Origin: Mycolicibacterium aurum
GTDB taxonomy: Bacteria; Actinomycetota; Actinomycetes; Mycobacteriales; Mycobacteriaceae
Length of the DNA stretch: 64,000 bases
NCBI GenBank assembly: GCA_900078775.1
Contig: LT549889.1
Location: forward strand, 4,340,001 to 4,404,000
Direction of reading: 5' to 3'
Position numbers and translations under genes: made by a program. Below, in pieces: positions 42,635 to 52,811 of the stretch (position 1 is the stretch's first letter; each line of letters starts with the position of its first letter). The notes under the pieces are model-generated. The model saw only the letters and a list, made by a program, of their open reading frames with translations. It was not told where the DNA came from and searched no databases.

Positions 42635-43913
42635 CCCAGGCCAATCGCACCCCGGAGAAGATCTGCCGCCGGATCGGGTGGTCCCAGTTGCGGAAACTGG
42701 GCCGCAGGATATCGCCGGCCACCGCCCAGGATCCGCCGCGCAACACCCGGTAGTCGCCGGCCCCGGCACCGTCGAAGAACGGTTCGCTGTACCGGTGGTA
42801 GATCATCGGGGTGAAGCCCGGCCACGGCCGCAGCGGCGAGGTGGTCCACTCCCACACATCGCCGAGCATCTGCTCCACGCCGTACGCCGAGGCGCCGGCC
42901 GGGTACGCCCCCACCGGCGCCGGGCGCCGGGCGTCCCCGCCGAGATTGGCCAGTTCCGGTGTGGGTTGCGCGTCCCCCCAAGGGTATCGGCGCCGCGTGC
43001 CGGTGCCCGGATCCCACGCGCACGCCTTCTCCCATTCGATCTCGGTGGGCAGCCGGGCCCCCGACCAGGCGGCGAAGGCCTCGGCCTCGAAGTGGGTGAC
43101 GTGCTGGACGGGCTCGTCGTCCGGGATGGTCTCGCGGTGGCCGAACCGGGTGCGGCTGCCATCGGCGTTCCAGAACCCCGGGGCGACCAGACCGGTCTGC
43201 TCCCGGTGTGCCCAGCCGCCTTCCGACCACCACCGCGGTGTCCGGTAGCCGCCGTCGTCGATGAATTCGCGCCACTGCGCGTTGGTGACGGGCACCCGGC
43301 CGATTCGGAATGCCTCCACGTGCACGGTGTGCGCCGGCCGTTCGTTGTCCAGCGAGTAGGGCTCCTCGGAAGCGTTGACACCCAATGTGAACGGGCCGCC
43401 GGGGATCAACACCGACGTTCCGGCCACACCCGGCCGACCGGCGGGCAGGGCACTGCCCGGGCTGAGCAGCGGCGGGCCCGCCCGCAGGTTGAGCGCCTGC
43501 AACATGGTCTCGTCGTGTTGATGCTCGTGGGAGATCACCAGACCGAACCGGAACAACGATTCGTCGCTCACGGCTCGGTCCAGGACGTCGAGCGCCTTGT
43601 CACGCACGGTGCGGCAGTAGGTCCGGGCATCGGCCGGCGGGAGCAGCGGCAGGTCCACCCGGCTGGCCCGGGAATGCACGAAGGCGTCGTAGAGCGTGTC
43701 GATCTCGGGGCTGAGCAGGCCGGGGGTGTTCGGATCGCCGTCGCGCAGCAGCCAGAACTCCTCCTGCTGCCCGATATGGGCGAGATCCCACACCAGCGGG
43801 CTCATCAGCGGGTCGTACTGGCGGTGCAGTTCGGCGTCGTCGAAGTCGACGAGCGCCAGCGTGCGCTCCCGAGCCCGGGTCAGCTCGGTGGCCAGCGCCT
43901 CCGGTGACCTCAT
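42627..43913 (-). CDS. egtB: EgtB, iron-dependent sulfoxide synthase
   Basis: A 428-residue enzyme that joins gamma-glutamylcysteine to hercynine with O2. The DinB-like N-terminal domain supplies three iron ligands, His46 (WDLAHIGQQ), His129 and His133 (SHEHQHDE), with the same 83- and 4-residue spacing as characterised EgtB. The C-terminal FGE-sulfatase domain has LPTEIEWEKACAW, GDVWEWT and VLRGGSW. The ATG 43913 overlaps the egtA stop (TGATG). Confidence 0.95.
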   Translation of the reverse strand: MRSPEALATELTRARERTLALVDFDDAELHRQYDPLMSPLVWDLAHIGQQEEFWLLRDGDPNTPGLLSPEIDTLYDAFVHSRASRVDLPLLPPADARTYCRTVRDKALDVLDRAVSDESLFRFGLVISHEHQHDETMLQALNLRAGPPLLSPGSALPAGRPGVAGTSVLIPGGPFTLGVNASEEPYSLDNERPAHTVHVEAFRIGRVPVTNAQWREFIDDGGYRTPRWWSEGGWAHREQTGLVAPGFWNADGSRTRFGHRETIPDDEPVQHVTHFEAEAFAAWSGARLPTEIEWEKACAWDPGTGTRRRYPWGDAQPTPELANLGGDARRPAPVGAYPAGASAYGVEQMLGDVWEWTTSPLRPWPGFTPMIYHRYSEPFFDGAGAGDYRVLRGGSWAVAGDILRPSFRNWDHPIRRQIFSGVRLAWDV

Positions 43914-45159
43914 CACTGTCCCTTCGCCAGTTGTGAAAGTGCCACCGGGATACCGTGTTCGACCACACTTTCGGTGAATTCGTCACCGGGACAGCGCCCG
44001 GCGTCGACCTCGGTGAGCAGCCGGCCCATCGCGGCGGCCAGTTCGGGCGGTGCGTGCTCGGCGGCCGCGGCGACGCACCGCACCGCGGCGGCCCGCAACC
44101 GCGGGTCGGCGAGCCCCACGCGCGCGGCCAGATCCCATTCGTCGGCGACCGCAGCGGTGGCGGCGGCCGCGATCCGGGCGGCATCCGGTTGATCCATCAG
44201 CGTGACCAGGGTGAACGCCACGGCCGGCCAGTTGGTGTCGGGCACGCTGTCCAGATAGCGGATCTCCAGCCACCGGCGCGGCCGGACCGGCGGGAACAGT
44301 GTGGTCAGGTGGTATTGCAGATCCGCGTCGGTGGGCAGCCGACCGCCGAGTTGGGCGCGTCCCTCGGCCCAGTCGGCGTAGGAGACCCACTCGGTCACCG
44401 GGACCGCCTCGGCGCCGTTGACCAGCATGACAGGGGCCCGTAGCGCGTAGTTCGCCCAGTCCGCGGCGGGATCGTCGCCGTCATCGCCGAGCACCGGCCC
44501 GCACCGGGCGGTGTCGAGTTGGCCCCACACCCGTTGCCGGGAGCTGCGCCAGCCGGTGAACTGCCCACCCAGCAGCGGCGAATTCGCCGACAGGGCGATC
44601 ATGGTGGGGCCCAGGGCGTGTGCCAGCCGGACCCGGTCGGCCCAGCCGGCGCGGGGGCCGGCCTCGATGTTGATCTGGATCGAGGCGGTGGAGGTCATCA
44701 TGGCCGCACCGGCCTCGGCGGTGCCGGTGGCGGCGAAGAACCGTTCCATCGCCCGGTAACGGGAGCCGGGGTTGACCCGCCCCACGGGCCGCAGCGGGTC
44801 CGCCCCCAGCAGGACCAGGCCCAGACCGTGCGCGGCGAAGTGCCCGCCCAGCACCGCCCGGTCGGCGGCCATACCGGTGATCGCGGCGACCGGGCCCGCG
44901 GTCGGGGGCCGGACAGTTCGACGGCACCGCCGGGTTCGACGGTGATGGCACTACCCCCGGGCAGTTCGGGCACGGTGGCGATGACCGCGCTGATCTCGTC
45001 CCAGCCCGGCCGGCGCAGCGGGTCGGCGGTGTCGAAGCAGTGCGCCTCGACCTCGAGGCCGACGGTGCCGACCGGGCCGTCGCGCAGGCAGTTCGCCGCG
45101 ACTCGAGCAGCGGCCTGGCCGGACGCGCGGGTGACGTCCCACGTGGCGGTGGTCGTCAT
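43913..45159 (-). pseudogene. egtA: egtA, glutamate-cysteine ligase of ergothioneine synthesis, with a one-base frameshift
   Basis: EgtA should form gamma-glutamylcysteine for EgtB. The N-terminal frame starts at ATG 45159 (MTTTATWDVTRASG) with a strong GGGAGGAG upstream, includes the GLEVEAHCFD and GGAVELSGP blocks, and then loses register. The remainder lies in another frame (AGPVAAITGMAADRAVLGG and on to 43913) with blocks RYRAMERFF, TASIQINIEAG and LSANSPLLGG. Adding one C to the CCCCC run at 44908-44904 restores a 415-residue protein. So either the gene is inactivated or this base is a sequencing error. An ATG in the second frame (44872) could give a truncated 319-residue product. Confidence 0.85.
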
Positions 45160-45214
45160 GCGAACCACTCCTCCCCGAGCTCCGGACGTTACGAGCTTTA
45201 GCTGTTCAATCTTC

Positions 45215-45226
45215 CAGACAGGTCTG
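45215..45226. promoter_or_regulatory. Palindrome upstream of the egt operon
   Basis: CAGAC-AG-GTCTG at 45215-45226, in the 94-base gap upstream of egtA. It could be a regulator site for egtABCDE. No clear -10/-35 pair was fixed. Confidence 0.25.
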
Positions 45227-45253
45227 ACATATTCCCAAGGGTTTTGCGCGCCG

Positions 45254-45904
45254 TCATTGCCCCAGGGTGTTCTGCATGGCCCCGGCCAGTACGTTGACGG
45301 CCGGTCCCCCGTTGCCGGGCTGGCACACTTTCGCTTGGAGCAGAACGTTTTCCCGCAACCGGGTCTGGGTGAAACACCGCCGGTCGGTGCCGGCCTCCTG
45401 CTTGACCCACACCGCGTCGGTGTCGGTGGCGGCGCCGCCGGAGAACGTCCAGACCTGGTTCACGAAATTGTCCAGGTGCATCGTGGTGGTCTGCCCGGCG
45501 CAGCCGGTGGTCCGGTCGGTGACCCGGTGGTAGGCGCGGGCGGCGGCCTCGGTGGTGGCGAAGACGCCGACGGCCTGCTTGACCAGCCGGGTGGCGTCGG
45601 TGGCCGACGTCTGGGCCACCGCACCGTTGAAGGAGGCCAGGTCGGGATCGGCGTAGACGTCGGGCAGCCCGATGTCGGCCCAGTTGTTACAGGCCGGATT
45701 GTCCACGTAAAAGGCCTGGACCGGACTGGTGAACTCGGCCTCCCAGCTCAACGGGGTGCCGACGATATTGCTGACCGACCCCTTGGGCAGGACGGCGTAA
45801 CCGACGACGCCGGGGTCGGACGGACGGGCCGAGGCCGGAGCGGCGAGGGCCAGGACCACCCCTGAGACCACCCCTACCCCGGCGGCGAGTGCTGTCAGCC
45901 GCAT
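45254..45904 (-). CDS. Exported PknH-like sensor domain protein (Rv3705c-like)
   Basis: A 216-residue exported protein with a signal peptide (MRLTALAAGVGVVSG to ASARP, residues 1-28) and a PknH-type extracellular sensor domain marked by paired cysteines: VDNPACNNW, TTGCAGQ, RRCFTQ and KVCQPG. Such free-standing domains occur in mycobacteria; a ligand is not known. An ATG at 45916 (four residues longer) is also possible. Between egtA and the next lipoprotein gene, in the order of Rv3704c-Rv3705c. Confidence 0.77.
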   Translation of the reverse strand: MRLTALAAGVGVVSGVVLALAAPASARPSDPGVVGYAVLPKGSVSNIVGTPLSWEAEFTSPVQAFYVDNPACNNWADIGLPDVYADPDLASFNGAVAQTSATDATRLVKQAVGVFATTEAAARAYHRVTDRTTGCAGQTTTMHLDNFVNQVWTFSGGAATDTDAVWVKQEAGTDRRCFTQTRLRENVLLQAKVCQPGNGGPAVNVLAGAMQNTLGQ

Positions 45905-45935
45905 GGCATCGATCATGCCAAAGGGGGGCAAGCCC

Positions 45936-46466
45936 TCAGAACAGCGTCTGGGTGCAGTAGGTGCGGGCGGGCGCCGGGTAGGGCCACGCGTAGGCACCGC
46001 TGGCGGCCGGGCAGGCGGATTGGTCCTGAACCTCCAGGCGCTGGGTGATCTGCACCAGCACGCCCTCGTCGCGTTTACCGCAGTCGGCCTTCTCGACCAG
46101 CCCGATCGGCATCTCCATCAGGTAGCAGTGGTTGGCGACCAGGTTCGGCACCAGGCACAACCGCGCGGTGGACGGTTCGGCGTAGGCGGTGGGCAGATGC
46201 TGGTAGTCGTCGGTGGGGCATTCACCGGCGGCATTGGTGGTGGCGCCGACGGTGTAGCTGGGGTCCTGGGTGCAGTCCACCTCGACGGCCTGCGCGGGAT
46301 CCTGGGCGCGGGCGCCGCCCGCTTCGATCGCGACGCAGTCGCCGAGCGCGAACACGGCAGCGGCGGCGACATCGGGTTCGGCCGTACGCAGGGAGCAGCC
46401 CGACAACGCCGCCGCTACCACAAGAAGAACGACAGACGCGGCAATGGTCGACGCTCGGCGTGTCAT
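45936..46466 (-). CDS. Putative lipoprotein of unknown function
   Basis: A 176-residue predicted lipoprotein. The signal ends in a lipobox, ALSGC at residues 20-24, so Cys24 should be lipidated. The mature part has six further Cys, likely in disulfides (DCVAIE, DCTQDPSY, ECPTDD, CLVPN, HCYLMEM, DCGKRD and more) and no enzyme motif. It resembles LppU-like cell-envelope proteins in size only. Ends 19 bases upstream of the PknH-like gene on the same strand. Confidence 0.7.
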   Translation of the reverse strand: MTRRASTIAASVVLLVVAAALSGCSLRTAEPDVAAAAVFALGDCVAIEAGGARAQDPAQAVEVDCTQDPSYTVGATTNAAGECPTDDYQHLPTAYAEPSTARLCLVPNLVANHCYLMEMPIGLVEKADCGKRDEGVLVQITQRLEVQDQSACPAASGAYAWPYPAPARTYCTQTLF

Positions 46467-46518
46467 GGTTAGCGACACTCTCACGAATGAGGTCAGAGTG
46501 CCAAGAGTTACGGCTGAT

Positions 46519-46887
46519 TCAGGGGCGTGCAGGTGTGGTCGGCGGGTTACCGGCACCGGGGCCGGGCTGCATCTGCGGACCCATCGGACCCATCGGACCG
46601 CCCATGTGGGGACCCATCGGCGGCGGCCCGCCGCGGTGGAACATGGTCGTCCCGCGGTCGTGGCCACCGCGGTGGGGGCCGCCGCCGTCGGAACTCTTGC
46701 CCAGGACGAAGCCCGAGAAGAAGATCACGGCGACGATGAAGATGACGCCCGCGGCGATGCCCACCCAGGCCGCGGCTTGGGTGACACGGTTGGGGCGGAC
46801 GGGTTCGGGTGCGGTGGTCACAGGCACGGTGGTCACAGGTGTGGTGGTCACGGGTGTGGTGGCCGGGGTGTCGGTCGGTTCGCTCAT
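46519..46887 (-). CDS. Thr- and Pro/Gly-rich single-span membrane protein (Rv3706c-like)
   Basis: A 122-residue protein with a Thr/Pro-rich N-terminus (TTPVTTTPVTTVPVTT), one membrane helix (about residues 38-62, AAAWVGIAAGVIFIVAVIFF) and a His/Gly/Met/Pro-rich C-terminus (HRGGPPPMGPHMGGPMG). Order and composition match Rv3706c. The His/Met-rich tail could bind metal, but this is only a composition-based idea. Confidence 0.77.
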   Translation of the reverse strand: MSEPTDTPATTPVTTTPVTTVPVTTAPEPVRPNRVTQAAAWVGIAAGVIFIVAVIFFSGFVLGKSSDGGGPHRGGHDRGTTMFHRGGPPPMGPHMGGPMGPMGPQMQPGPGAGNPPTTPARP

Positions 46888-46939
46888 GGATTCATGATGC
46901 CGACCCCCGGCAAGGTGGCAGCTAGCTACCGATTATGAA

Positions 46940-48052
46940 TCAGCTGTGAAAGGGGCGGACGGCGTACTGGATCACCCGGTACGGCGTCCCGCCGCGCGGG
47001 GTGGTGTTCCACTGGCTGACGAAGACCCGCAACTCGTCCAGCGTGGAGGCCGGGGAGATGTAGCCGCCGTACGGCTGCGCCAGCCGGTTGTCGTGCGGTG
47101 CAGGCAGATCGGTGGGCCGGTCGGGCCACGGCGCGCCGACCACGACCGTCGTCACCGGCGCCCAGCCGAGCTGGGTGGGATCGTTGGCCACCCGCACCTC
47201 CATGTTGCGGGTGCTGGCGTTGAAATACGACAGCACGGTCTTGCCGTCGATCTGGCGCACGCTCATCTCGCCCACCCGGTCGGCCCACAGCGGTGTCGGC
47301 GGGTGTCCCCACCCGTCGTCGGAAGACCAGCCCTGCCACGCAGCGCGATCCGTGAAGTTCTGCGGTGAAACGCGATACAGCGTCACCGGCGCGGTGCGAT
47401 CGAAGCTGTCCGCCACGATGTACACCCAGCCCCGCTCGGATTCCGGGGTCGGGATCGGGTCGTAGTAGCCACTGATCTGGGACTGCCCACCGCCGGCGAA
47501 GTCAGCGGGCCGAACAGATCCGGGCACGGTCGGCCAATTGTCCTTGGCGGCATCAGCTTTCACCAGTCGCGAGGAGGCGGGCCTCAGGTCGAACGTGGTG
47601 GTCACCATCATGTGGTTCTCGCGGTTGATCGACACCACGCCGGCCGGGAGCTGCGATGCTCCCGCCGGTGCGGGATCGGCCAGCAGCGGCGCCTGCGTTC
47701 CCGAGACTCCGGTGACGCGGACCCCGTCCGGCGCGGTGATCGAGTCGGGGTCCACGTGCAGCGCCACTGGCGAATACCAGCCCCCGTACCCCACTCCCTG
47801 CCCGGCGAAGCTGTCGCCGCACACCTGCAGCAGCCGGCTCGGAAACTCCATGAACTCACACAGGTCGGTGGCGCCGATACCGTAATCGCCGGTGGCGGTG
47901 CCTGTTCCGGCCACCGGACCGAGCATGACGACCTGGCCCGGCGCCAGGATCAGGTCCGCGTGTGCGGGATGGACAGCCGCCACCAACGCCGAGATCGACG
48001 AAATGGCACACACCACTCGTACTTTCGCGCCCAAACGTACGCTTCGGCGCAC
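46940..48052 (-). CDS. Exported DUF4185 protein (Rv3707c-like)
   Basis: A 370-residue protein with a signal-like N-terminus (to about residue 32, HPAHADL) and a DUF4185 beta-propeller-like domain. Typical blocks are CGDSFAG, GGWYSPVALHV, GWVYIVADSFDR, LSYFNASTRNMEVRVA and GGYISPASTLDELRVFVSQW. DUF4185 resembles glycoside-binding/hydrolase propellers; activity unknown. The start is a GTG at 48052 just 5 bases after the asd stop; a GTG a few codons inside is an alternative. Confidence 0.8.
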   Translation of the reverse strand: MRRSVRLGAKVRVVCAISSISALVAAVHPAHADLILAPGQVVMLGPVAGTGTATGDYGIGATDLCEFMEFPSRLLQVCGDSFAGQGVGYGGWYSPVALHVDPDSITAPDGVRVTGVSGTQAPLLADPAPAGASQLPAGVVSINRENHMMVTTTFDLRPASSRLVKADAAKDNWPTVPGSVRPADFAGGGQSQISGYYDPIPTPESERGWVYIVADSFDRTAPVTLYRVSPQNFTDRAAWQGWSSDDGWGHPPTPLWADRVGEMSVRQIDGKTVLSYFNASTRNMEVRVANDPTQLGWAPVTTVVVGAPWPDRPTDLPAPHDNRLAQPYGGYISPASTLDELRVFVSQWNTTPRGGTPYRVIQYAVRPFHS

Positions 48053-48057
48053 TGCTT

Positions 48058-49107
48058 CTAGAGTTGTTGAGCGAGCAGTTCGGCGATCTGGATGGTGTTC
48101 AGTGCGGCACCTTTTCGCAGGTTGTCGCCGGACACGAACAGGGCCAGCCCGCGCCCGCCGGGCACACCCTCGTCCTGGCGGATCCGGCCGACCAGCGAGT
48201 CGTCGGCTCCGGCCGCCGCCAGTGGCGTCGGCACGTCGACCAGGGTCACTCCAGCGGCAGCAGCCAGGAGCTCCTTGGCCCGCGCGACCGAAAGCGGCTG
48301 GGCGAACTCGGCATTGATCGACAGCGAGTGCCCGGTGAACACCGGCACCCGCACGCAGGTGCCACTCACCGCGAGTTCCGGGATACCGAGGATCTTGCGG
48401 CTTTCGTTGCGCAGCTTCTGATCCTCATCGGTCTCGCCCGACCCGTCGTCGACCAGCGACCCGGCCAGCGGCACCACGTTGAAGGCGATCGGCGCCACGT
48501 ACTTGACCGGTGCCGGGTAGTCCAGCGCGGAGCCGTCGTGCACCAACTGCTCGACGTGAGAGATGACGGCGCGGGCCTGCGTGGCGAGCTCCTCGACACC
48601 GGCCAGTCCGGTGCCGGAGACGGCCTGATAGCTGGACACGATCAGCCGGGTCAGCCCGGCCTCCTCATGCAGCGGCTTGAGCACCGGCATGGCGGCCATG
48701 GTGGTGCAGTTCGGATTGGCGATGATGCCCTTGGGAAGAGACCGAGCGCGGTCGGCGACATCTCTGTCGAAGTTGACCTCGCTGACCACCAGCGGGACCT
48801 CGGGGTCCTTGCGCCAGGCCGAGGAGTTGTCCACGACGACGGCGCCGGCCGCGGCGAACCGCGGGGCCTGCACCCGCGACATGGTCGCTCCGGCGGAGAA
48901 CAGCGCGATGTCCAGCCCGGACGGGTCGGCGGTCTCGGCGTTCTCGACCTCGATCTCCTGGCCGCGGAAGGTCAGCTTCTTACCCTCCGAGCGCGGTGAG
49001 GCGAAGAACCGCACCGAGGTCGCCGGGAAGTTGCGCTCTTCGAGCAGGGTCCGCATGACCTGGCCGACCTGGCCGGTCGCGCCGACGACACCGATGGCGA
49101 CCATCAT
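48058..49107 (-). CDS. asd: Aspartate-semialdehyde dehydrogenase
   Basis: A 349-residue NADP-dependent enzyme that reduces aspartyl phosphate to aspartate semialdehyde, the branch point to lysine/diaminopimelate, threonine and methionine. GATGQVGQVM is the nucleotide loop, catalytic Cys134 lies in NPNCTTMAAMP, and TGHSLSINAEF holds the general-base His. Two ATGs in tandem start it (49107, 49104). It follows lysC by 31 bases in one operon, as in other mycobacteria. Confidence 0.96.
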   Translation of the reverse strand: MMVAIGVVGATGQVGQVMRTLLEERNFPATSVRFFASPRSEGKKLTFRGQEIEVENAETADPSGLDIALFSAGATMSRVQAPRFAAAGAVVVDNSSAWRKDPEVPLVVSEVNFDRDVADRARSLPKGIIANPNCTTMAAMPVLKPLHEEAGLTRLIVSSYQAVSGTGLAGVEELATQARAVISHVEQLVHDGSALDYPAPVKYVAPIAFNVVPLAGSLVDDGSGETDEDQKLRNESRKILGIPELAVSGTCVRVPVFTGHSLSINAEFAQPLSVARAKELLAAAAGVTLVDVPTPLAAAGADDSLVGRIRQDEGVPGGRGLALFVSGDNLRKGAALNTIQIAELLAQQL

Positions 49108-49111
49108 TCAA

Positions 49112-49138
49112 CCCCGTCGCTTCGCTCGCCCCACATGA
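49112..49138. repeat. Dispersed intergenic repeat copy 2, inside the lysC-asd operon
   Basis: The reverse complement reads GGGGCGAGCGAAGCGACGGGG, matching the element upstream of nth at 2805-2834. It fills the whole spacer between the lysC stop and the asd start. Confidence 0.45.
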
Positions 49139-50404
<1,266 letters not shown>

Positions 50405-50619
50405 TGTAAACCTCTCAACCAGCCGGGGATGTCCCGACAAGGATACGGGGTGGACGCATCCCGTTATCACCCACGCAGTCCGGGGCCCGTTACGCGACCG
50501 AAACAGCACGAAGCGTTCACGTAACAGAAACACTGTTTACTCGCAGTAATCGACGGGACGGGCGTTCACGGTCGATGGAGTTTCACATCGTGATACAGTG
50601 ATTCACAATAGGAGACAGA
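50405..50619. promoter_or_regulatory. lysC/glnT-like intergenic region with GlnR box
   Basis: A divergent control region. GTTAC-N6-GAAAC at 50489-50504 fits the actinobacterial GlnR box (AC-N9-AC spacing), pointing to nitrogen-limitation control of the glnT-like operon. Nearer the start there is a TCAC/GTGA mirror region (50584-50606), including GTGATACAGTGATTCAC, which may bind the XRE-cupin regulator encoded in the cluster; TACAGT inside it (50594-50599) can act as -10. A ribosome site AGGAG precedes the GTG at 50620. Confidence 0.6.
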
Positions 50620-51924
50620 GTGACGACCGATCTCGCTGCCCTGGCGGAACAATCAGGAACCAGGTTCATCCTCGCCCTGTTCGTCGACCTGCGCGGAAAG
50701 CCTTGCGCCAAGCTCGTTCCCGTCGAGGCCGTCGACCAGCTGGCCACCGAGGGCGTCGGCTTCGCCGGCTACGCGGTCGGCGCCATGGGGCAGGAACCCA
50801 AGGACCCGGACCTCATCGCCATCCCCGACCCGGCGTCGTTCACCCCGATCCCGTTCATCAAGGACGGTCTCGCGCTGGTGCACTGCGACCCGCACGTGGC
50901 GGGCAAGCCGTGGCCGTTCGCGCCCCGGGTGATCCTGAAGAACCTGATCCAGCAGGCCGCCGACGCCGGCTTCGAACCGTGGGTCGGCGCCGAGGTGGAG
51001 TACTTCCTGGTCCGCCGTGGCGCCGACGGCGCCCTGGTGACCGCCGACGCCGACGACACCGCCGCCCAGCCCTGTTACGACGCCCGCGGCGTCACCCGGA
51101 TGTATGAGCACCTCACCGCCATCTCGACGGCGATGAACAGCCTCGGCTGGTCCAACTACGCCAACGACCACGAGGACGGCAACGGCCAGTTCGAACAGAA
51201 CTTCCAGTTCGCCGAGGCGCTGGTGACCGCGGACCGGGTGATCACCCTGCGTTATCTGCTGTCGATGATCGCCGCCGAACGCGATATGGTCGCCACCTTC
51301 ATGCCCAAGCCGTTCGCCGACCGGACCGGCAACGGCCTGCACTTCCATCTCTCGCTGACCAGCGCCGGCACCCCGGTGTTCCCCTCGGACGCCGACGACC
51401 GGGGCCTCGGGCTGTCCGAGACCGCGTACGCCTTCATCGGCGGCGTGCTCGAACACGCCGGTGCACTGCAGGCCGTCATCGCGCCGACCGTGAACTCCTA
51501 CAAGCGGACCGGCGCCATCAGCACCGCCTCGGGCGCGTCCTGGGCGCCCCGCAAGCCGAGCTACGGCGGCAACGACCGCACGCATTACATCCGGGTGCCC
51601 GACGACCAGCGCATCGAACTGCGCGGCGGCGACGGATCGGCCAACCCGTACCTGGCCATCGCCGCGGTGCTGGGCGCCGGCCTGGACGGCGTCAAGCGCA
51701 GTGCCGACCCAGGCGACGTTGGCAGCCAGGGCAATTCGGCCCTGCCGCCCACCCTGCTGCACGCCGTCGAGGAGTTGGAGAGCGACACCGTGGTGCGCGG
51801 TGTGCTGGATGCCGCCGGTGAGGGTGTCGCCGACTACTTCGCCGGGATCAAGCGCGCGGAGTTCTTCGCCTATCACGGCACGGTCGCGCCGTGGGAGGTC
51901 GACTCCTACCTGACCGCCTTCTGA
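50620..51924 (+). CDS. glnT: GlnT/GMAS-type glutamine synthetase family ligase
   Basis: A 434-residue glutamine-synthetase-fold ligase of the GlnT group, which includes gamma-glutamylmethylamide synthetase. Metal and ATP site blocks are GAEVEYFLV, DGNGQFEQNF, NGLHFHLS and IELRGGDGSANPYLA. These enzymes join glutamate with ammonia or a small amine using ATP. The company of N-methylglutamate-synthase-like subunits favours an amine. Start GTG 50620 with AGGAG; probably under GlnR control. True glutamine synthetase I is not in this window, so substrate choice remains an inference. Confidence 0.85.
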   Translation: MTTDLAALAEQSGTRFILALFVDLRGKPCAKLVPVEAVDQLATEGVGFAGYAVGAMGQEPKDPDLIAIPDPASFTPIPFIKDGLALVHCDPHVAGKPWPFAPRVILKNLIQQAADAGFEPWVGAEVEYFLVRRGADGALVTADADDTAAQPCYDARGVTRMYEHLTAISTAMNSLGWSNYANDHEDGNGQFEQNFQFAEALVTADRVITLRYLLSMIAAERDMVATFMPKPFADRTGNGLHFHLSLTSAGTPVFPSDADDRGLGLSETAYAFIGGVLEHAGALQAVIAPTVNSYKRTGAISTASGASWAPRKPSYGGNDRTHYIRVPDDQRIELRGGDGSANPYLAIAAVLGAGLDGVKRSADPGDVGSQGNSALPPTLLHAVEELESDTVVRGVLDAAGEGVADYFAGIKRAEFFAYHGTVAPWEVDSYLTAF

Positions 51925-51941
51925 GAGAGGACAACGACGTT

Positions 51942-52811
51942 ATGTGCGGAATCGTGGGTCTACACCTGCGGGCCGAGGAGCTGTATCCGAGGTTGGGTGA
52001 GTTGTTGTCCGGCATGCTGTGCGAGATGTCGGACCGCGGAGCGGATTCGGCCGGCATCGCGGTCTACGGGGACCCGAGCTGGTCGCCGCCGGGGAAGGGC
52101 TGCGTATCGGTGACCGATATCGCCGAGGCACCCGACCTCGGCCCCGATGTTGCTGTGGTGCAGGTGGATTCCACCTACCTGCTGTCCGCGGACGAGCCGT
52201 CCGAGGAACTGCTGCAGCGTGTGCGGGCGGCCTGCCCCCAGGCGCTGATCGCCGGGTTCGGCGCGGACCTCGCCGTCCTGAAGGGCGTCGGACACCCGCG
52301 TGACCTCACCGAGGCCTGGGGCCTGTCCACGGCCCGGGGCTGGCAGGGCGTCGGTCATACCCGGATGGCCACCGAGTCCGCGGTGACGCCGTCGGGCTGT
52401 CACCCCTACACCGTCGGCCCGCAGCAGTGCCTGGTGCACAACGGATCCTTCGCCAATCACGCGACGATCCGGCGCGACCTGCGCCGCGACGGCGTGTGCT
52501 TCGACAGTGAGAACGACACCGAGGTCGGCGCCCGGTTCGTGGCCCAACAACTGGCGGCCGGACGCGATATCGAGACGGCATTGAAGGAGCTCTGCGCGAC
52601 CTTTGACGGCTTCTACACACTGCTGGTGTCCAACCACGACTCCTTCGCGGTGGTCCGCGACGCCATCGCGTGCAAGCCCGCGGTGATCGCCGAAACCGCC
52701 GACTGGGTGGCCATGGCCAGCGAGTACCGTGCGCTGGCCGGACTGCCCGGTGTCGAATCCGCCAAGATCTGGGAACCCGAGCCGGAGGTCGTCTACGCAT
52801 GGACACGGTAG
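51942..52811 (+). CDS. Class II glutamine amidotransferase domain protein (GlxB/MgsA-like)
   Basis: A 289-residue stand-alone class II amidotransferase. Cys2 (MCGIVGLH) is the nucleophile; GVGHTRMATESAV and CLVHNGSFANH are substrate blocks of the PurF/GltB type. In N-methylglutamate synthase this is the subunit that handles the glutamine-like donor. ATG 51942, 17 bases after the ligase; its end overlaps the next gene by 13 bases. Confidence 0.87.
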   Translation: MCGIVGLHLRAEELYPRLGELLSGMLCEMSDRGADSAGIAVYGDPSWSPPGKGCVSVTDIAEAPDLGPDVAVVQVDSTYLLSADEPSEELLQRVRAACPQALIAGFGADLAVLKGVGHPRDLTEAWGLSTARGWQGVGHTRMATESAVTPSGCHPYTVGPQQCLVHNGSFANHATIRRDLRRDGVCFDSENDTEVGARFVAQQLAAGRDIETALKELCATFDGFYTLLVSNHDSFAVVRDAIACKPAVIAETADWVAMASEYRALAGLPGVESAKIWEPEPEVVYAWTR

